NCBI GenBank assembly: GCA_028684915.1
Contig: JAQUEZ010000012.1
Coordinates: 1-64,000, forward strand
Direction of reading: 5' to 3'
Source of the DNA: Desulfobulbus sp.
Lineage (GTDB): Bacteria; Desulfobacterota; Desulfobulbia; Desulfobulbales; Desulfobulbaceae
Length of the DNA: 64,000 bases
The notes beneath the pieces were generated by a model. That model was not told the DNA's origin, did not search any database, and saw nothing but the letters and a program-made list of their open reading frames with translations. Numbering within the stretch: the first letter of the stretch is position 1; the number at the start of each line of letters is the position of its first letter. Shown piece by piece: positions 17,069-25,389 of the stretch. The translations under genes were made by a program, and so were the position numbers.

Positions 17069-18733
17069 ATGTCCCCCATCCGCCTGCCTGCCTCTTTGCT
17101 GATTCTGCCCCTATTGCTCCTGCTTTTAAGTCCGGCGCTTTCGTCACCGGGCCTGGCGGCAGAGGATCTTACCCTGATCCCATTGCATGTCAAGGCAGGG
17201 ACCAACCTGATCCACCTTGCCCGGGACTACTGCCGTGATCGCAACGACTGGCATGAAATTGCCCGGATCAACCAACTCAACGAGCCCTACCTAATCCTTA
17301 AAGACACGTTTCTTCAGGTACCGAGTTCCCTGCTGGTGCTCGAAAAACTCTCGGCCACCGTGGCCTCGGTCCATGGACAGGTTGGCCGTGTTGTAGGTAA
17401 ACAGATCGTCGAGGTGCATAAAGGCGAGCGACTGTTTCCCGGACAAACGGTCGTCACCGGCAGTAACGGCTACACCCACCTGATCCTGCCGGACCACACG
17501 TATACCCGCATCGAACCGGATTCCCAGCTCACCCTCAACTACCTGTTGCGGCTCAAAGACGGTAACGTCAAGGCCGACTTTTCCCTGTCTCAGGGACGGG
17601 TTATTCACTGGGTCCGCGATAAACTCAAGGCAAACGAAACCTTCCAGACGCGCACCCCGATTGTGCTCACCGGCATTCGCGGCACCGAGTTCCGCCTCAA
17701 GACCCTCGGCGACGATGCCAACAATGTGGAAACCCTACGCGGACGGGTGACGGTCAGCAGCTCGGGTCAATCAAGGGTAATCGGGCCGGGCCAGGGAATC
17801 CGTATCGAGGCGGGTAACCCGCCCCAGCAACCACAAGCCCTGCCCGAACCGCCCCACAAGGTACCTATCGAGCCTCTCTACCGCAGCCTGCCGGTGGTCA
17901 TTGCCGCTCCAGCCCACGCCAAAGCAAAGGCTCTTCGCCTGCGCATCACCAGCGACCAGCTGGCCCAGGCTACCCTTTTTGATCAAGATGCGGCCCCAGG
18001 TGGACGCTTTGTGGTCTCCAACCTGCCCGACGGCGCTCACTTTGCCTCGCTGAGTGCCATCGATAAGGAAAATTTTGAATCCCAGGTGGTCGGCCCCCTC
18101 CCCTTCAACGTCCGTACCGTCCCTCCCAACCCGGTGATCTCCTCTCCCAAAACCGGCACCACGCTCTGGGGCAAGCAAGGCACCATTCAGTGGCTGGAGT
18201 CGGAACAAGTGGCCCATTTTGAGCTGCAACTGGCCCATGACCCGAGTTTCAGCCGACTGATCGAAACCAAAGAGGTGACCGAAGCCCGTTATACCAGCCC
18301 GGAGCTGCCCCCCGGGACCTATTATTTCCGGGTCAAGACAGTCGCACCCGATGGATTCAACACCCTCTACTCGGTGCCGGTGCAGTGGAAACTGGCACCA
18401 GCACCGGAGATGAAAGGGGTAGAGGGCACGGCCAATATCCGGCCGACGCTGCAGTGGCCGGTCATGGCTGAAGGCTGGACGTACGACCTACAGATAGCCT
18501 CTGATAAAAATTTCACCAACCTGGTGGTCGACCGTCAAAGTCTTCCAACCACCGCATTCACCTTAGAAGACAGGTTGGTGGCAGGCAAATACTGGGTCCG
18601 TCTCCGTGGGGTGGAAAACGGGCAAGTGGCCAGTCCCTGGACCCCCTCACAGACCATGACTATCAAGCCCAAACCACCGGGCTGGGAAGAGCTGTTTTTT
18701 GGCGTGGTCACCTTAGGCATCATCCTGCTGTAA
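17069..18733 (+). CDS. Periplasmic LysM- and FecR-domain protein with fibronectin-like repeats
   Basis: 554-aa exported protein. A signal peptide (about 1-31, with a long leucine run ending SPGLAA) is followed by a LysM-like segment (VKAGTNLIHLARDYC to LILKDTFLQVP, about 40-90), a FecR domain (about 95-250, with GERLFPGQTVVTGSNGY, RIEPDSQLTL, TPIVLTGIRGTEFRLK), and two or more beta-sandwich repeats in the C-terminal half (ELQLAHDPSFSRLIETKEVT, LQIASDKNFTNLVVDRQ). It could bind peptidoglycan and report its state. FecR-like proteins encoded beside CHASE2 receptors are a recurrent pair; here it lies between the regulator and the CHASE2 kinase. GAGGA precedes the ATG. Confidence 0.85.
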   Translation: MSPIRLPASLLILPLLLLLLSPALSSPGLAAEDLTLIPLHVKAGTNLIHLARDYCRDRNDWHEIARINQLNEPYLILKDTFLQVPSSLLVLEKLSATVASVHGQVGRVVGKQIVEVHKGERLFPGQTVVTGSNGYTHLILPDHTYTRIEPDSQLTLNYLLRLKDGNVKADFSLSQGRVIHWVRDKLKANETFQTRTPIVLTGIRGTEFRLKTLGDDANNVETLRGRVTVSSSGQSRVIGPGQGIRIEAGNPPQQPQALPEPPHKVPIEPLYRSLPVVIAAPAHAKAKALRLRITSDQLAQATLFDQDAAPGGRFVVSNLPDGAHFASLSAIDKENFESQVVGPLPFNVRTVPPNPVISSPKTGTTLWGKQGTIQWLESEQVAHFELQLAHDPSFSRLIETKEVTEARYTSPELPPGTYYFRVKTVAPDGFNTLYSVPVQWKLAPAPEMKGVEGTANIRPTLQWPVMAEGWTYDLQIASDKNFTNLVVDRQSLPTTAFTLEDRLVAGKYWVRLRGVENGQVASPWTPSQTMTIKPKPPGWEELFFGVVTLGIILL

Positions 18734-18786
18734 ACAGGCCGTGGTCGCGCAGCCCAGCCCCGGAGAGAATTGAAGATGGCGATGAC

Positions 18787-21021
18787 GTGTACCGGCAGCT
18801 AAGCGTTCTGCTCTCCAGCCTGCTCCTCTTTGCCCTGCTCGCTGCAGGCGGAGTGTTGACCCGGCTGGATCAGATGGGGCTGGACCTGCTCTTTCGCCTG
18901 CGCGGCCCACAACCTCCGGACCAGCGCATAGTGCTCATCGGGGTGGATGAGGCCAGCCTGCAGCGACTCGGTCCCTGGCCCTTTCCGCGGAGGCTGCACA
19001 CTCAGCTGCTCTCCCAGCTTCACCAGGCCCGTGCCATCGGTTTTGACTTCCTCTTCGCTGAGCCCTCAACCGATGATGGCCTCTTCAGCCAGGCGATGTC
19101 CCAGAGTCCACCGGTCGTGCTCGCGCTTGCCCATGGGTATGACGGCCGACTGGCCACGCCCAGCGCCGAATTGCATGGTTTTACCGCCACCGGCCATATC
19201 GAGACCCTGCTGGGCGGCGACGGCGTCGTTCGCCGGGTCAATCTTAGCCATACCCAGACAACGCCCCCCTTTGCCCTGGCTTTGCTCAGCGCCGCCCACC
19301 TCCCCATGCATCTGCCGCTCGATACCGATGCGGCCATGATCAACTACTATGGTCCGGAGGAAAATTTCCTCTGGCTCTCCTACGCCGATGTGCTCGCCGG
19401 AAAGTATCGTCAGGAGTTCTTTAAAGATCGCTTGGTGCTGATCGGCGCCAACGCCATCGGTCTCGGAGACATTCATGTCACCCCCTTCACCCGGGAGCGC
19501 CCAACCGCCGGGGTGGAAATCCAGGCCACGATCATCGCCAATCTGCTCAACCAACAATGGATTTCCCCTTATCCGCTATTTCTTTGGGTCTGCATGGTTC
19601 TGCTCAGCTTGCTGATCCTGCTGGTCTGGCCGCGGTACGGTGAGCGCTTTAACCTGCTGTGCACGCTTGGCCTGGGATGGACCGCAATTGCGATCGCCTT
19701 CTTCCTCTTCCGTCATGCCCTGCTCGGAGCCTATCTGCAGGTGGTGCTGCTCCTTGCCCTCAGCTATCCGCTGCACCTGTTGCTGCAACTGCTGGCAAGC
19801 GCGCGGCAGATCCTTTCCCAGGTACGGCGACTCGACCGGGAGCTCGATGCCGGGTTGCAGGCTGTGGCCAAAAACCTGCCTCCACAGACAAACCAACCGA
19901 CTTCAAATACACTCACCGGATCAGCACTGCAGCGGCATCTCGACCGGTTGCAGGTGGCGACCCAGGCACTAAGCCTGCAACATCATTTTCTTGAACAACT
20001 CCTCAAAGAAGAGTTGCCGCCGCTGATCCTTTGGGCCGAAGAAGACGGAGCACCGGTCTTTGCCAATGCGGCCTTTTCCGAACTGTGGCTGAGCCTCAAT
20101 CCCGACGAGCATTCCCTGCCCTGGGTTGCGGATTTCCTGTGTCGGTTACAGCCGAGTGAGCACCACCAAGTCCCGGCAGGATTGCTTCATTTCCAGACCC
20201 TCGGCAACCATGGTCGCCGCTATCATCAAGCCGCGTTCCATCCCCTGCTCGCTGCAGACACTGGGTTTCGCGGCCTGTTGGCTATTATCCAGGATATCAC
20301 CGAAATAAAAGAACTGGAGCGGGTCAAGGATGAGGTGGTTGCAGTTGTCTCCCATGAGCTGAAACTACCGCTCACCACTATCCTCGGGTACGGCGAAATG
20401 CTCAGCGACAGCCTTGCAGGACCACAGCGACTCTATGCCGAAGAGGTCTGTAGCCAATCGCGCAGACTCCAGCAGATGATTGAGGATTTTCTCGATATTG
20501 CCCGCCTGGAAAGCGGCCACAAACAGGTACGGCGTTTCCCCTTCCCCCTCGGCCGTATGCTGGAGGATGGAATAGCCGCAGTCACCCCAAAGGCCAAAGG
20601 AAAAATCATCCGCCTCAACCTGCAGCAACCAAATCGCACCACGCCCTTTGTCGGCGACGAATCCCTGCTGCTGCAGGCGGTAATCAACCTGCTCGACAAT
20701 GCGGTCAAGTTCAGCCCTCCAGGGACAGAGGTCTGCCTGGTGCTCAGAGAAGAGGCCGAAACATTTCACCTTGAAGTGAGCGATCAGGGGCCGGGAATTC
20801 CTGCGGAGGAACGGATACGGATCTTTGAAAAATTTCAACGAATCGAAACGACCGGTGAACAAGGCTTTGGCCTGGGACTGCATCTGGTCAAACAGATCAT
20901 CCACCGCCATGGCGGCGAAATTGCGATAGTGGAGACCAAAGAAGGCGGGGCTAGGTTTGAGCTTATCCTGCCCAAAGTGTACCAGGACACCGACAAGGAG
21001 GAATCCGACCCATGCGAATAA
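18787..21021 (+). CDS. CHASE2-domain sensor histidine kinase with PAS domain
   Basis: 744-aa inner-membrane sensor kinase. Order: N-terminal membrane segment, periplasmic CHASE2 domain (about 25-260: FRLRGPQPPDQRIVLIGVDE, GFDFLFAEPSTDD, INYYGPEENF, DRLVLIGANAIGLGD), three transmembrane helices (about 262-340), a PAS-like segment (about 395-505), a HisKA domain with phospho-acceptor H523 in VVSHELKLPL, and HATPase_c (QGPGIPAE, GFGLGLHLVKQI). The GTG start at 18787 is the first in the open frame and has no strong Shine-Dalgarno sequence. Its 3' end overlaps ydbH by 10 nt, tying the sensor to that operon. Likely partner of the OmpR-type regulator. Confidence 0.92.
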   Translation: MYRQLSVLLSSLLLFALLAAGGVLTRLDQMGLDLLFRLRGPQPPDQRIVLIGVDEASLQRLGPWPFPRRLHTQLLSQLHQARAIGFDFLFAEPSTDDGLFSQAMSQSPPVVLALAHGYDGRLATPSAELHGFTATGHIETLLGGDGVVRRVNLSHTQTTPPFALALLSAAHLPMHLPLDTDAAMINYYGPEENFLWLSYADVLAGKYRQEFFKDRLVLIGANAIGLGDIHVTPFTRERPTAGVEIQATIIANLLNQQWISPYPLFLWVCMVLLSLLILLVWPRYGERFNLLCTLGLGWTAIAIAFFLFRHALLGAYLQVVLLLALSYPLHLLLQLLASARQILSQVRRLDRELDAGLQAVAKNLPPQTNQPTSNTLTGSALQRHLDRLQVATQALSLQHHFLEQLLKEELPPLILWAEEDGAPVFANAAFSELWLSLNPDEHSLPWVADFLCRLQPSEHHQVPAGLLHFQTLGNHGRRYHQAAFHPLLAADTGFRGLLAIIQDITEIKELERVKDEVVAVVSHELKLPLTTILGYGEMLSDSLAGPQRLYAEEVCSQSRRLQQMIEDFLDIARLESGHKQVRRFPFPLGRMLEDGIAAVTPKAKGKIIRLNLQQPNRTTPFVGDESLLLQAVINLLDNAVKFSPPGTEVCLVLREEAETFHLEVSDQGPGIPAEERIRIFEKFQRIETTGEQGFGLGLHLVKQIIHRHGGEIAIVETKEGGARFELILPKVYQDTDKEESDPCE

Positions 21022-23081
21022 TCCGAGGCCTGCTGCTCGTCGTCCTGCTGCTGCTCTGCACGGCCGTGCTGTTGCGTACCATCGGCCTCGAACGGCTGGG
21101 ACCAATGCTGTTAACCAGGATGGGCATGGATCAGGTGAGCCTTGCGCTTACCCACGTTGATCACCAGAAGATAGCGATCCGCTCGCTCGCCCTTACCCTG
21201 CCGCATCAAAGCGGCCCAATACCGATTCGGCTAAGCGATGCGGTCTGTCACTATCAGTTATCCCAATTGCTACAAGGCAGATTGAGCTCCTGCAGCGCGG
21301 CTGCCATAGACATCACCCTCCCCGAGGTGATACAGGAGCAAACGTCTCCTGCAAGTACCGAGCTTCCCAACCTTGATGCGCTGTTCAAGGCCGTTGATCT
21401 GAACCGCATCCCAGTCCAGCAGCTGCACCTCCCCCTATTACGAGTGCACTACGGCCCAACCGACAGAGCCAATCCGGCTGTTTTTTCTTTCGATTTCACA
21501 AGCAATCCTGAGAAGCGCCATCTGCTTCTCCAAGTGGCAGTGCCCGAAAAATCTTCCCCATTGAAGGTTGCACTGCTCCAGGAAAAAAACAGTCTTTCCG
21601 GAACACTGCGCCTCGATCTAGCCGCTGTTCGAGGCCTACTACTACTGCCGCCACCTTTTGACAAGCGTTTACCGCCAAAGGGAATACTCACAGCCCGGCT
21701 GCGACACTCACCGACAACGCCGCTGCAGCTGGAGCTCGATCTTACCGGCCTGCACCATCCGCTATATTCCATTGAAAATGCGTCTCTCTTACTGGAATGC
21801 AGCGGACCAACCGGCTGGAAAACCCTGCAATTCAGCCCAGCATCACAACTGACCATCAATAACCTGCAAAGTCGGGGAACCAGGCTTCACTCTTTGTCAC
21901 TGAACCTGGCAGGAACGCTTACCCTGGCGCATGATCGCTGGCAGTGGCAGCTCATACCTGTCAAGCCATGCGCCATAGACGGCTTGATCGCCAGCAAAAG
22001 CAGCTTTGCGCCCTTGCGTCTGGATAACCTCAACCTGAAACTGCGACTGGATGCCAAACAGTTGCAAATGGATGCTTCCCTGGCCACGCCTCTCGGTAAA
22101 GGCACGATTCTTGTAAATTGCAACGACCAACGCGATCAAAGCGGCAAGGGTGAATGCCTCCTGAATAGCCAAGCCCCTCTCATCCTCAGTCCTGAGCATA
22201 ATCCGTTAAACCTCCTCACCGACAAGCCGCAGGCGGAGATCACCAAAGGACAACTGGCCTTTTCCCTTAGGGGCCAATGGCAGGCCCCAGAGCCGCTTCG
22301 CTTGCAAGCAAAGGTCGAGGCAACCGTGGACCAAGGCAGCTTGATGGAGATCCCCTTTTCCGGATTGCTCTTGCGTCAGGAGCTCGACGTGTTGCCGCAA
22401 CTGCAATCGATAAAGAGCGGCAGACTGCAGCTTACCCGGATACAGGGACCGGTGCCCATGGAGGATCTGCAGGTGAGGATCCAAATCCGTCCCACCTCAA
22501 AAGGAACCAACTCGGTGCTGGTTTTCGATCAGGGCAAAGCCCGGCTCCTTGATGGTATGCTGCGAATCGACCAATGCACCTACGCCTTGGACGGCACGCC
22601 CACTCCTTGCCAGTTGCAGCTTGAAAACCTCAACCTGGAGCCCCTCATCGCCCTCCATCAGGTGGAAGGATTGGCGGTCAGCGGCCGGTTACGCGGACAA
22701 CTGCCCCTGCAGTTTTCTTCCCAGGGGCTGCAAATACGCCACGGCATCCTCGAAAACGAGGCCAAGGGGGGCCTCATCCGCTATCAACCGCCAAAGGGGA
22801 CCATGCAGTCCTCCGCCCTCACCGCCTATGCACTCGCGGCTCTGGAGAATCTCCACTATCAGAACCTGGCGGCCCAGGTCGACTATCAATCCGAGGGAAC
22901 CCTGGCCGTAGCCCTGCAGATCAAGGGCAATAATCCCACCCTTGATAATGGCCGTGCGGTCCAGCTCAACCTCAAAACCGAACAGAATCTGCTTTCTCTG
23001 CTTAAGAGTGTTCAGTATAGTCAGTCCCTATCCTCGGAGTTGGGCCGAAAACTCATGAAAGTGACGAAGCCCAAACCGTAA
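21012..23081 (+). CDS. ydbH: YdbH-family intermembrane bridge protein
   Basis: 689-aa AsmA-like protein anchored by one N-terminal helix (about 1-22) with a long beta-rich periplasmic body. Assignment to YdbH rests on this architecture and on the two downstream genes, which match YnbE and YdbL. In Escherichia coli YdbH spans the periplasm with YnbE to move phospholipids toward the outer membrane, redundantly with TamB and YhdP. AAGGAGG precedes the ATG at 21012, which overlaps the CHASE2 kinase gene by 10 nt. The C-terminal region (LEPLIALHQVEGLAVSGRLR, GILENEAKGGLIRYQP) resembles the conserved YdbH end. Confidence 0.85.
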   Translation: MRIIRGLLLVVLLLLCTAVLLRTIGLERLGPMLLTRMGMDQVSLALTHVDHQKIAIRSLALTLPHQSGPIPIRLSDAVCHYQLSQLLQGRLSSCSAAAIDITLPEVIQEQTSPASTELPNLDALFKAVDLNRIPVQQLHLPLLRVHYGPTDRANPAVFSFDFTSNPEKRHLLLQVAVPEKSSPLKVALLQEKNSLSGTLRLDLAAVRGLLLLPPPFDKRLPPKGILTARLRHSPTTPLQLELDLTGLHHPLYSIENASLLLECSGPTGWKTLQFSPASQLTINNLQSRGTRLHSLSLNLAGTLTLAHDRWQWQLIPVKPCAIDGLIASKSSFAPLRLDNLNLKLRLDAKQLQMDASLATPLGKGTILVNCNDQRDQSGKGECLLNSQAPLILSPEHNPLNLLTDKPQAEITKGQLAFSLRGQWQAPEPLRLQAKVEATVDQGSLMEIPFSGLLLRQELDVLPQLQSIKSGRLQLTRIQGPVPMEDLQVRIQIRPTSKGTNSVLVFDQGKARLLDGMLRIDQCTYALDGTPTPCQLQLENLNLEPLIALHQVEGLAVSGRLRGQLPLQFSSQGLQIRHGILENEAKGGLIRYQPPKGTMQSSALTAYALAALENLHYQNLAAQVDYQSEGTLAVALQIKGNNPTLDNGRAVQLNLKTEQNLLSLLKSVQYSQSLSSELGRKLMKVTKPKP

Positions 23082-23102
23082 ACCGATTTAAGAGGAGGTC
23101 GC

Positions 23103-23291
23103 ATGCTCAAAAAACTACCCCTGATAGTGGCCCTAGCCTGGGCTGTCAGCGGGTGCTCACCAACGGTGCAGGTCGCCCCGCCGGACAAACCGATCGTGAT
23201 CAATCTCAACGTCAAGATCGAACATGAAATCCGGATCAAGGTGGAAAAAGAGTTGGATAACGTACTCAGTCCGGAGAGCGGACTGTTCTAA
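23103..23291 (+). CDS. ynbE: YnbE-family small outer-membrane lipoprotein
   Basis: 62-aa lipoprotein with signal and lipobox (AWAVSGC, lipidated Cys at about residue 18), then a short mature part containing PDKPIVINLNVKIEHEIRI, the strand-forming region typical of YnbE. In E. coli YnbE stacks onto the C-terminus of YdbH to complete the bridge at the outer membrane. GAGGAGG precedes the ATG. It lies 21 bp after ydbH and 14 bp before ydbL, the standard gene order. Confidence 0.9.
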   Translation: MLKKLPLIVALAWAVSGCSPTVQVAPPDKPIVINLNVKIEHEIRIKVEKELDNVLSPESGLF

Positions 23292-23305
23292 AAGGAGGGA
23301 ACCGT

Positions 23306-23629
23306 ATGAAACGATTAATCTTTGTCTTTATGACCCTGTGGCTTGTCAGCCAGACGGCCTTTGCCCTTGACCTGCAGACCGCCAAGTCGCAAGGAGTGGT
23401 TGGTGAAACTCCCACCGGTTACCTGGCCGCGGTAAACAAGGCCGGAGGAAATGAGGTTTCGCAACTGGTACAATCGATCAACCAGCAGCGCAAACAGGAA
23501 TATCAAAAGATCGCCCAACGCAACAGCACCACCCTGCAGGCGGTGGAAAAACTCGCCGGAAAGCAGGCCCTGGAGAAAACTCCCCAAGGCCAGTTCATTC
23601 TCAAAGACGGTACCTGGACGAAAAAATAG
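23306..23629 (+). CDS. ydbL: YdbL-family periplasmic protein (DUF1318)
   Basis: 107-aa exported protein: signal peptide (about 1-20, ending QTAFA), then LDLQTAKSQGVVGETPTGYL and NQQRKQEYQKIAQRN, characteristic of YdbL/DUF1318. In E. coli YdbL modulates the YdbH-YnbE complex in a chaperone-like way. AAGGAGG precedes the ATG. Last gene of the plus-strand operon; its end faces the convergent SDR gene 38 bp away, with no clear terminator between. Confidence 0.9.
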   Translation: MKRLIFVFMTLWLVSQTAFALDLQTAKSQGVVGETPTGYLAAVNKAGGNEVSQLVQSINQQRKQEYQKIAQRNSTTLQAVEKLAGKQALEKTPQGQFILKDGTWTKK

Positions 23630-23667
23630 AAATGCCCCGCAACGCACCGCTGGTACCCATTCGGATA

Positions 23668-24444
23668 TCAGGGATAACTCTGTCCTGTTGGCCGAATCAT
23701 GATCTCGTTGACGTGGACATGGGGCGGGAGGCTCAGCAACCAGCGGATGGACTCGGCAAGATCGGCAGGTTCGAGTAATTTTCCGAACTGGGCTGCGAAC
23801 TTGTCGAAATTGTCGGCCCCGTAGCCGGCAACCCCTTGGAACTCGGAGACCACGATACCGGGCATGACCGTGGTCACCCGCACTCCGTGGCCGCAGACTT
23901 CACGTCGCAGCCCTTCGGCAAGACCGGAGACGGCAAACTTACTTGAACCGTAGAAACCGCTCACCGGGGAGATGTTGCGCCCGACCACCGAGCTCACCGC
24001 CACGATATCGCCGCTGCCGCGCTCCATCAGGTACTGTCCGGCTCGACGCATCAGGTGGGCAGCACCAAGCACATTGATCCGGTAAAGCGCCTCCCACTGT
24101 CCCTCGTCACTGGACAGGAGTCCTCCGGCAAGGCCCCGCCCGGCATTGACAACCACGATATCATACCGGTTGCCCCCCTGTTCCCAGGCCAGGGTCTCTG
24201 CCAACAAACGGTCGATGTCCACCACTTCGGCAGCATCACCTGCCACCACCAAGGCCTTGCCGCCACTGGCCTCGATCTCAACGGCAAGGGTATCGAGCCG
24301 CTCCCGCCGCCGGGCCTGGAGGACAACAGCCGCGCCTTCCCCAGCCAGAGCCAGGGCCGTGGCCCGGCCGATCCCGGCACTGGCCCCGGTGACTACAGCG
24401 GTTTTTCCAACAAGTCTTCCTCTCATCTGTTGCTCATTGTTCAT
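23668..24444 (-). CDS. Short-chain dehydrogenase/reductase
   Basis: 258-aa NAD(P)-dependent classical SDR. Cofactor-binding TGASAGIG (19-26), NAG (100-102), catalytic S151/S152 and Y165-x3-K169 (FYGSSKFAVSG) are all present. The basic ARRRERL after the second strand suggests NADP preference. Best resembles the YdfG/serine-3-dehydrogenase-like group, but the substrate is unknown. A strong AAGGAGG precedes the ATG at 24444. It is the second gene of a small minus-strand operon with the carboxymuconolactone-decarboxylase-like gene, 18 bp downstream of it, under a MerR-type promoter. Confidence 0.9.
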   Translation of the reverse strand: MNNEQQMRGRLVGKTAVVTGASAGIGRATALALAGEGAAVVLQARRRERLDTLAVEIEASGGKALVVAGDAAEVVDIDRLLAETLAWEQGGNRYDIVVVNAGRGLAGGLLSSDEGQWEALYRINVLGAAHLMRRAGQYLMERGSGDIVAVSSVVGRNISPVSGFYGSSKFAVSGLAEGLRREVCGHGVRVTTVMPGIVVSEFQGVAGYGADNFDKFAAQFGKLLEPADLAESIRWLLSLPPHVHVNEIMIRPTGQSYP

Positions 24445-24462
24445 GACATTCCTCCTTCTGTT

Positions 24463-24879
24463 TCAGGGTTTGGCAGGGTTTGCAACATCATCCTTACCGT
24501 CGCTATCCCGCTGGATGAACACCTCCTGAGCGGCAAAAAGTCCGTTAAGGGCGGCCGGAAACCCCGCATAGACAGCCATCTGCATGATCACCTCCAGGAC
24601 TTCTTGTCGCGAACAGCCGACATTGAACGCCCCATGGATGTGCACCTTGAGTTGGGGCGCTGCATTGCCCAGTGCGGTCAGGGCGGCGACCACTGCAATC
24701 TCACGCGATTTGAGATCAAGACCGGGCCGGGAATAGATATCACCAAAAGGGAATTCAATTAAATAGGTTGCAAAGTCGGGGGCAATGTCGGCCAAGGCGG
24801 TCAGCACCCGTTCACCGGCCTCACCGTCGATCTCTTGCAATCGCTGCCAGCCACGCTGGTAACGCTCTGATTGGTGCAT
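24463..24879 (-). CDS. Carboxymuconolactone decarboxylase-family (AhpD-like) protein
   Basis: 138-aa all-helical CMD-fold protein. LKSREIAVVAALTALGNAAP, LKVHIHGAFNVGCSRQEVLE and QMAVYAGFPAALNGLFAA are family hallmarks; the single cysteine in VGCS occupies the usual catalytic position, but the CxxC pair of AhpD peroxidase partners is absent. The start at 24879 follows GGAGG; a GTG at 24891 would add four residues. Encoded between a MerR regulator and an SDR, an arrangement reminiscent of aldehyde-responsive AdhR regulons, so a role in electrophile stress is a plausible inference. Confidence 0.88.
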   Translation of the reverse strand: MHQSERYQRGWQRLQEIDGEAGERVLTALADIAPDFATYLIEFPFGDIYSRPGLDLKSREIAVVAALTALGNAAPQLKVHIHGAFNVGCSRQEVLEVIMQMAVYAGFPAALNGLFAAQEVFIQRDSDGKDDVANPAKP

Positions 24880-24965
24880 GGTTTCCTCCACCAGCTTACG
24901 GCAACGGAGAAATTGCGGCAGCGTATCTGCCCATTCTCACATGCTGTCGACTCATTGATGAAGCC

Positions 24966-24996
24966 AGCCTACACCTTCGAGTTGACTCTAAGTCAA
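24966..24996 (-). promoter_or_regulatory. MerR-type promoter with 19-bp spacer and dyad operator
   Basis: On the minus strand TTGACT (24996-24991) and TAGGCT (24971-24966) are separated by 19 nt, the abnormal spacing typical of MerR-activated promoters. The spacer carries the dyad CTTAGAGT/ACTCGAAG (one mismatch). It lies just downstream of the MerR gene and 87 bp before the CMD-like gene, so it should drive the CMD-SDR operon. Confidence 0.75.
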
Positions 24997-25002
24997 GGGG
25001 AA

Positions 25003-25359
25003 TTATCCGCAGAGCTGATCGCGATAGAAACGGATCTTTTGATGCAGATTGTGGAGATGTTCCTGCTCCTGGGCAATGACCTGTTCAAGCCTTCGGGCAT
25101 GGTCGACCAAGAGCTGCATTCGCTGCGCTTCGGTCCCCGGGCCCTGCTCACGGAGAGTGGCATAACGCTGAATTTCGGTCAGCGGCATGTTGGTCGCTTT
25201 GAGCCGTTTGATAAAGGTGATCCACTGAATATCCTGCTCGCTGTAGCGGCGGTGGTTGCTGTCGGTTCGCTCCACATGGGGCAACAACCCCATCTTTTCG
25301 TAGTAGCGCAGGGTGTGGGCACTCAACCCGCAGGCAGCGGCAAATTCCTTGATCTGCAT
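25003..25359 (-). CDS. MerR-family transcriptional regulator
   Basis: 118-aa regulator. The N-terminal winged helix-turn-helix MQIKEFAAACGLSAHTLRYY, with YEKMGLLPHVER and RRYSEQDIQWITFIKRLK, is diagnostic of MerR proteins; a dimerisation coiled coil (about 75-115) ends the protein. No metal-binding cysteine cluster is present in the C-terminal part, placing it with the small-molecule or aldehyde-responsive members (AdhR/NmlR-like). Its own operator-promoter lies directly downstream, controlling the CMD-like and SDR genes in the same direction. Confidence 0.93.
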   Translation of the reverse strand: MQIKEFAAACGLSAHTLRYYEKMGLLPHVERTDSNHRRYSEQDIQWITFIKRLKATNMPLTEIQRYATLREQGPGTEAQRMQLLVDHARRLEQVIAQEQEHLHNLHQKIRFYRDQLCG

Positions 25360-25389
25360 GGCTCGTTGTAAAAAAAAAGAATTGATCGT

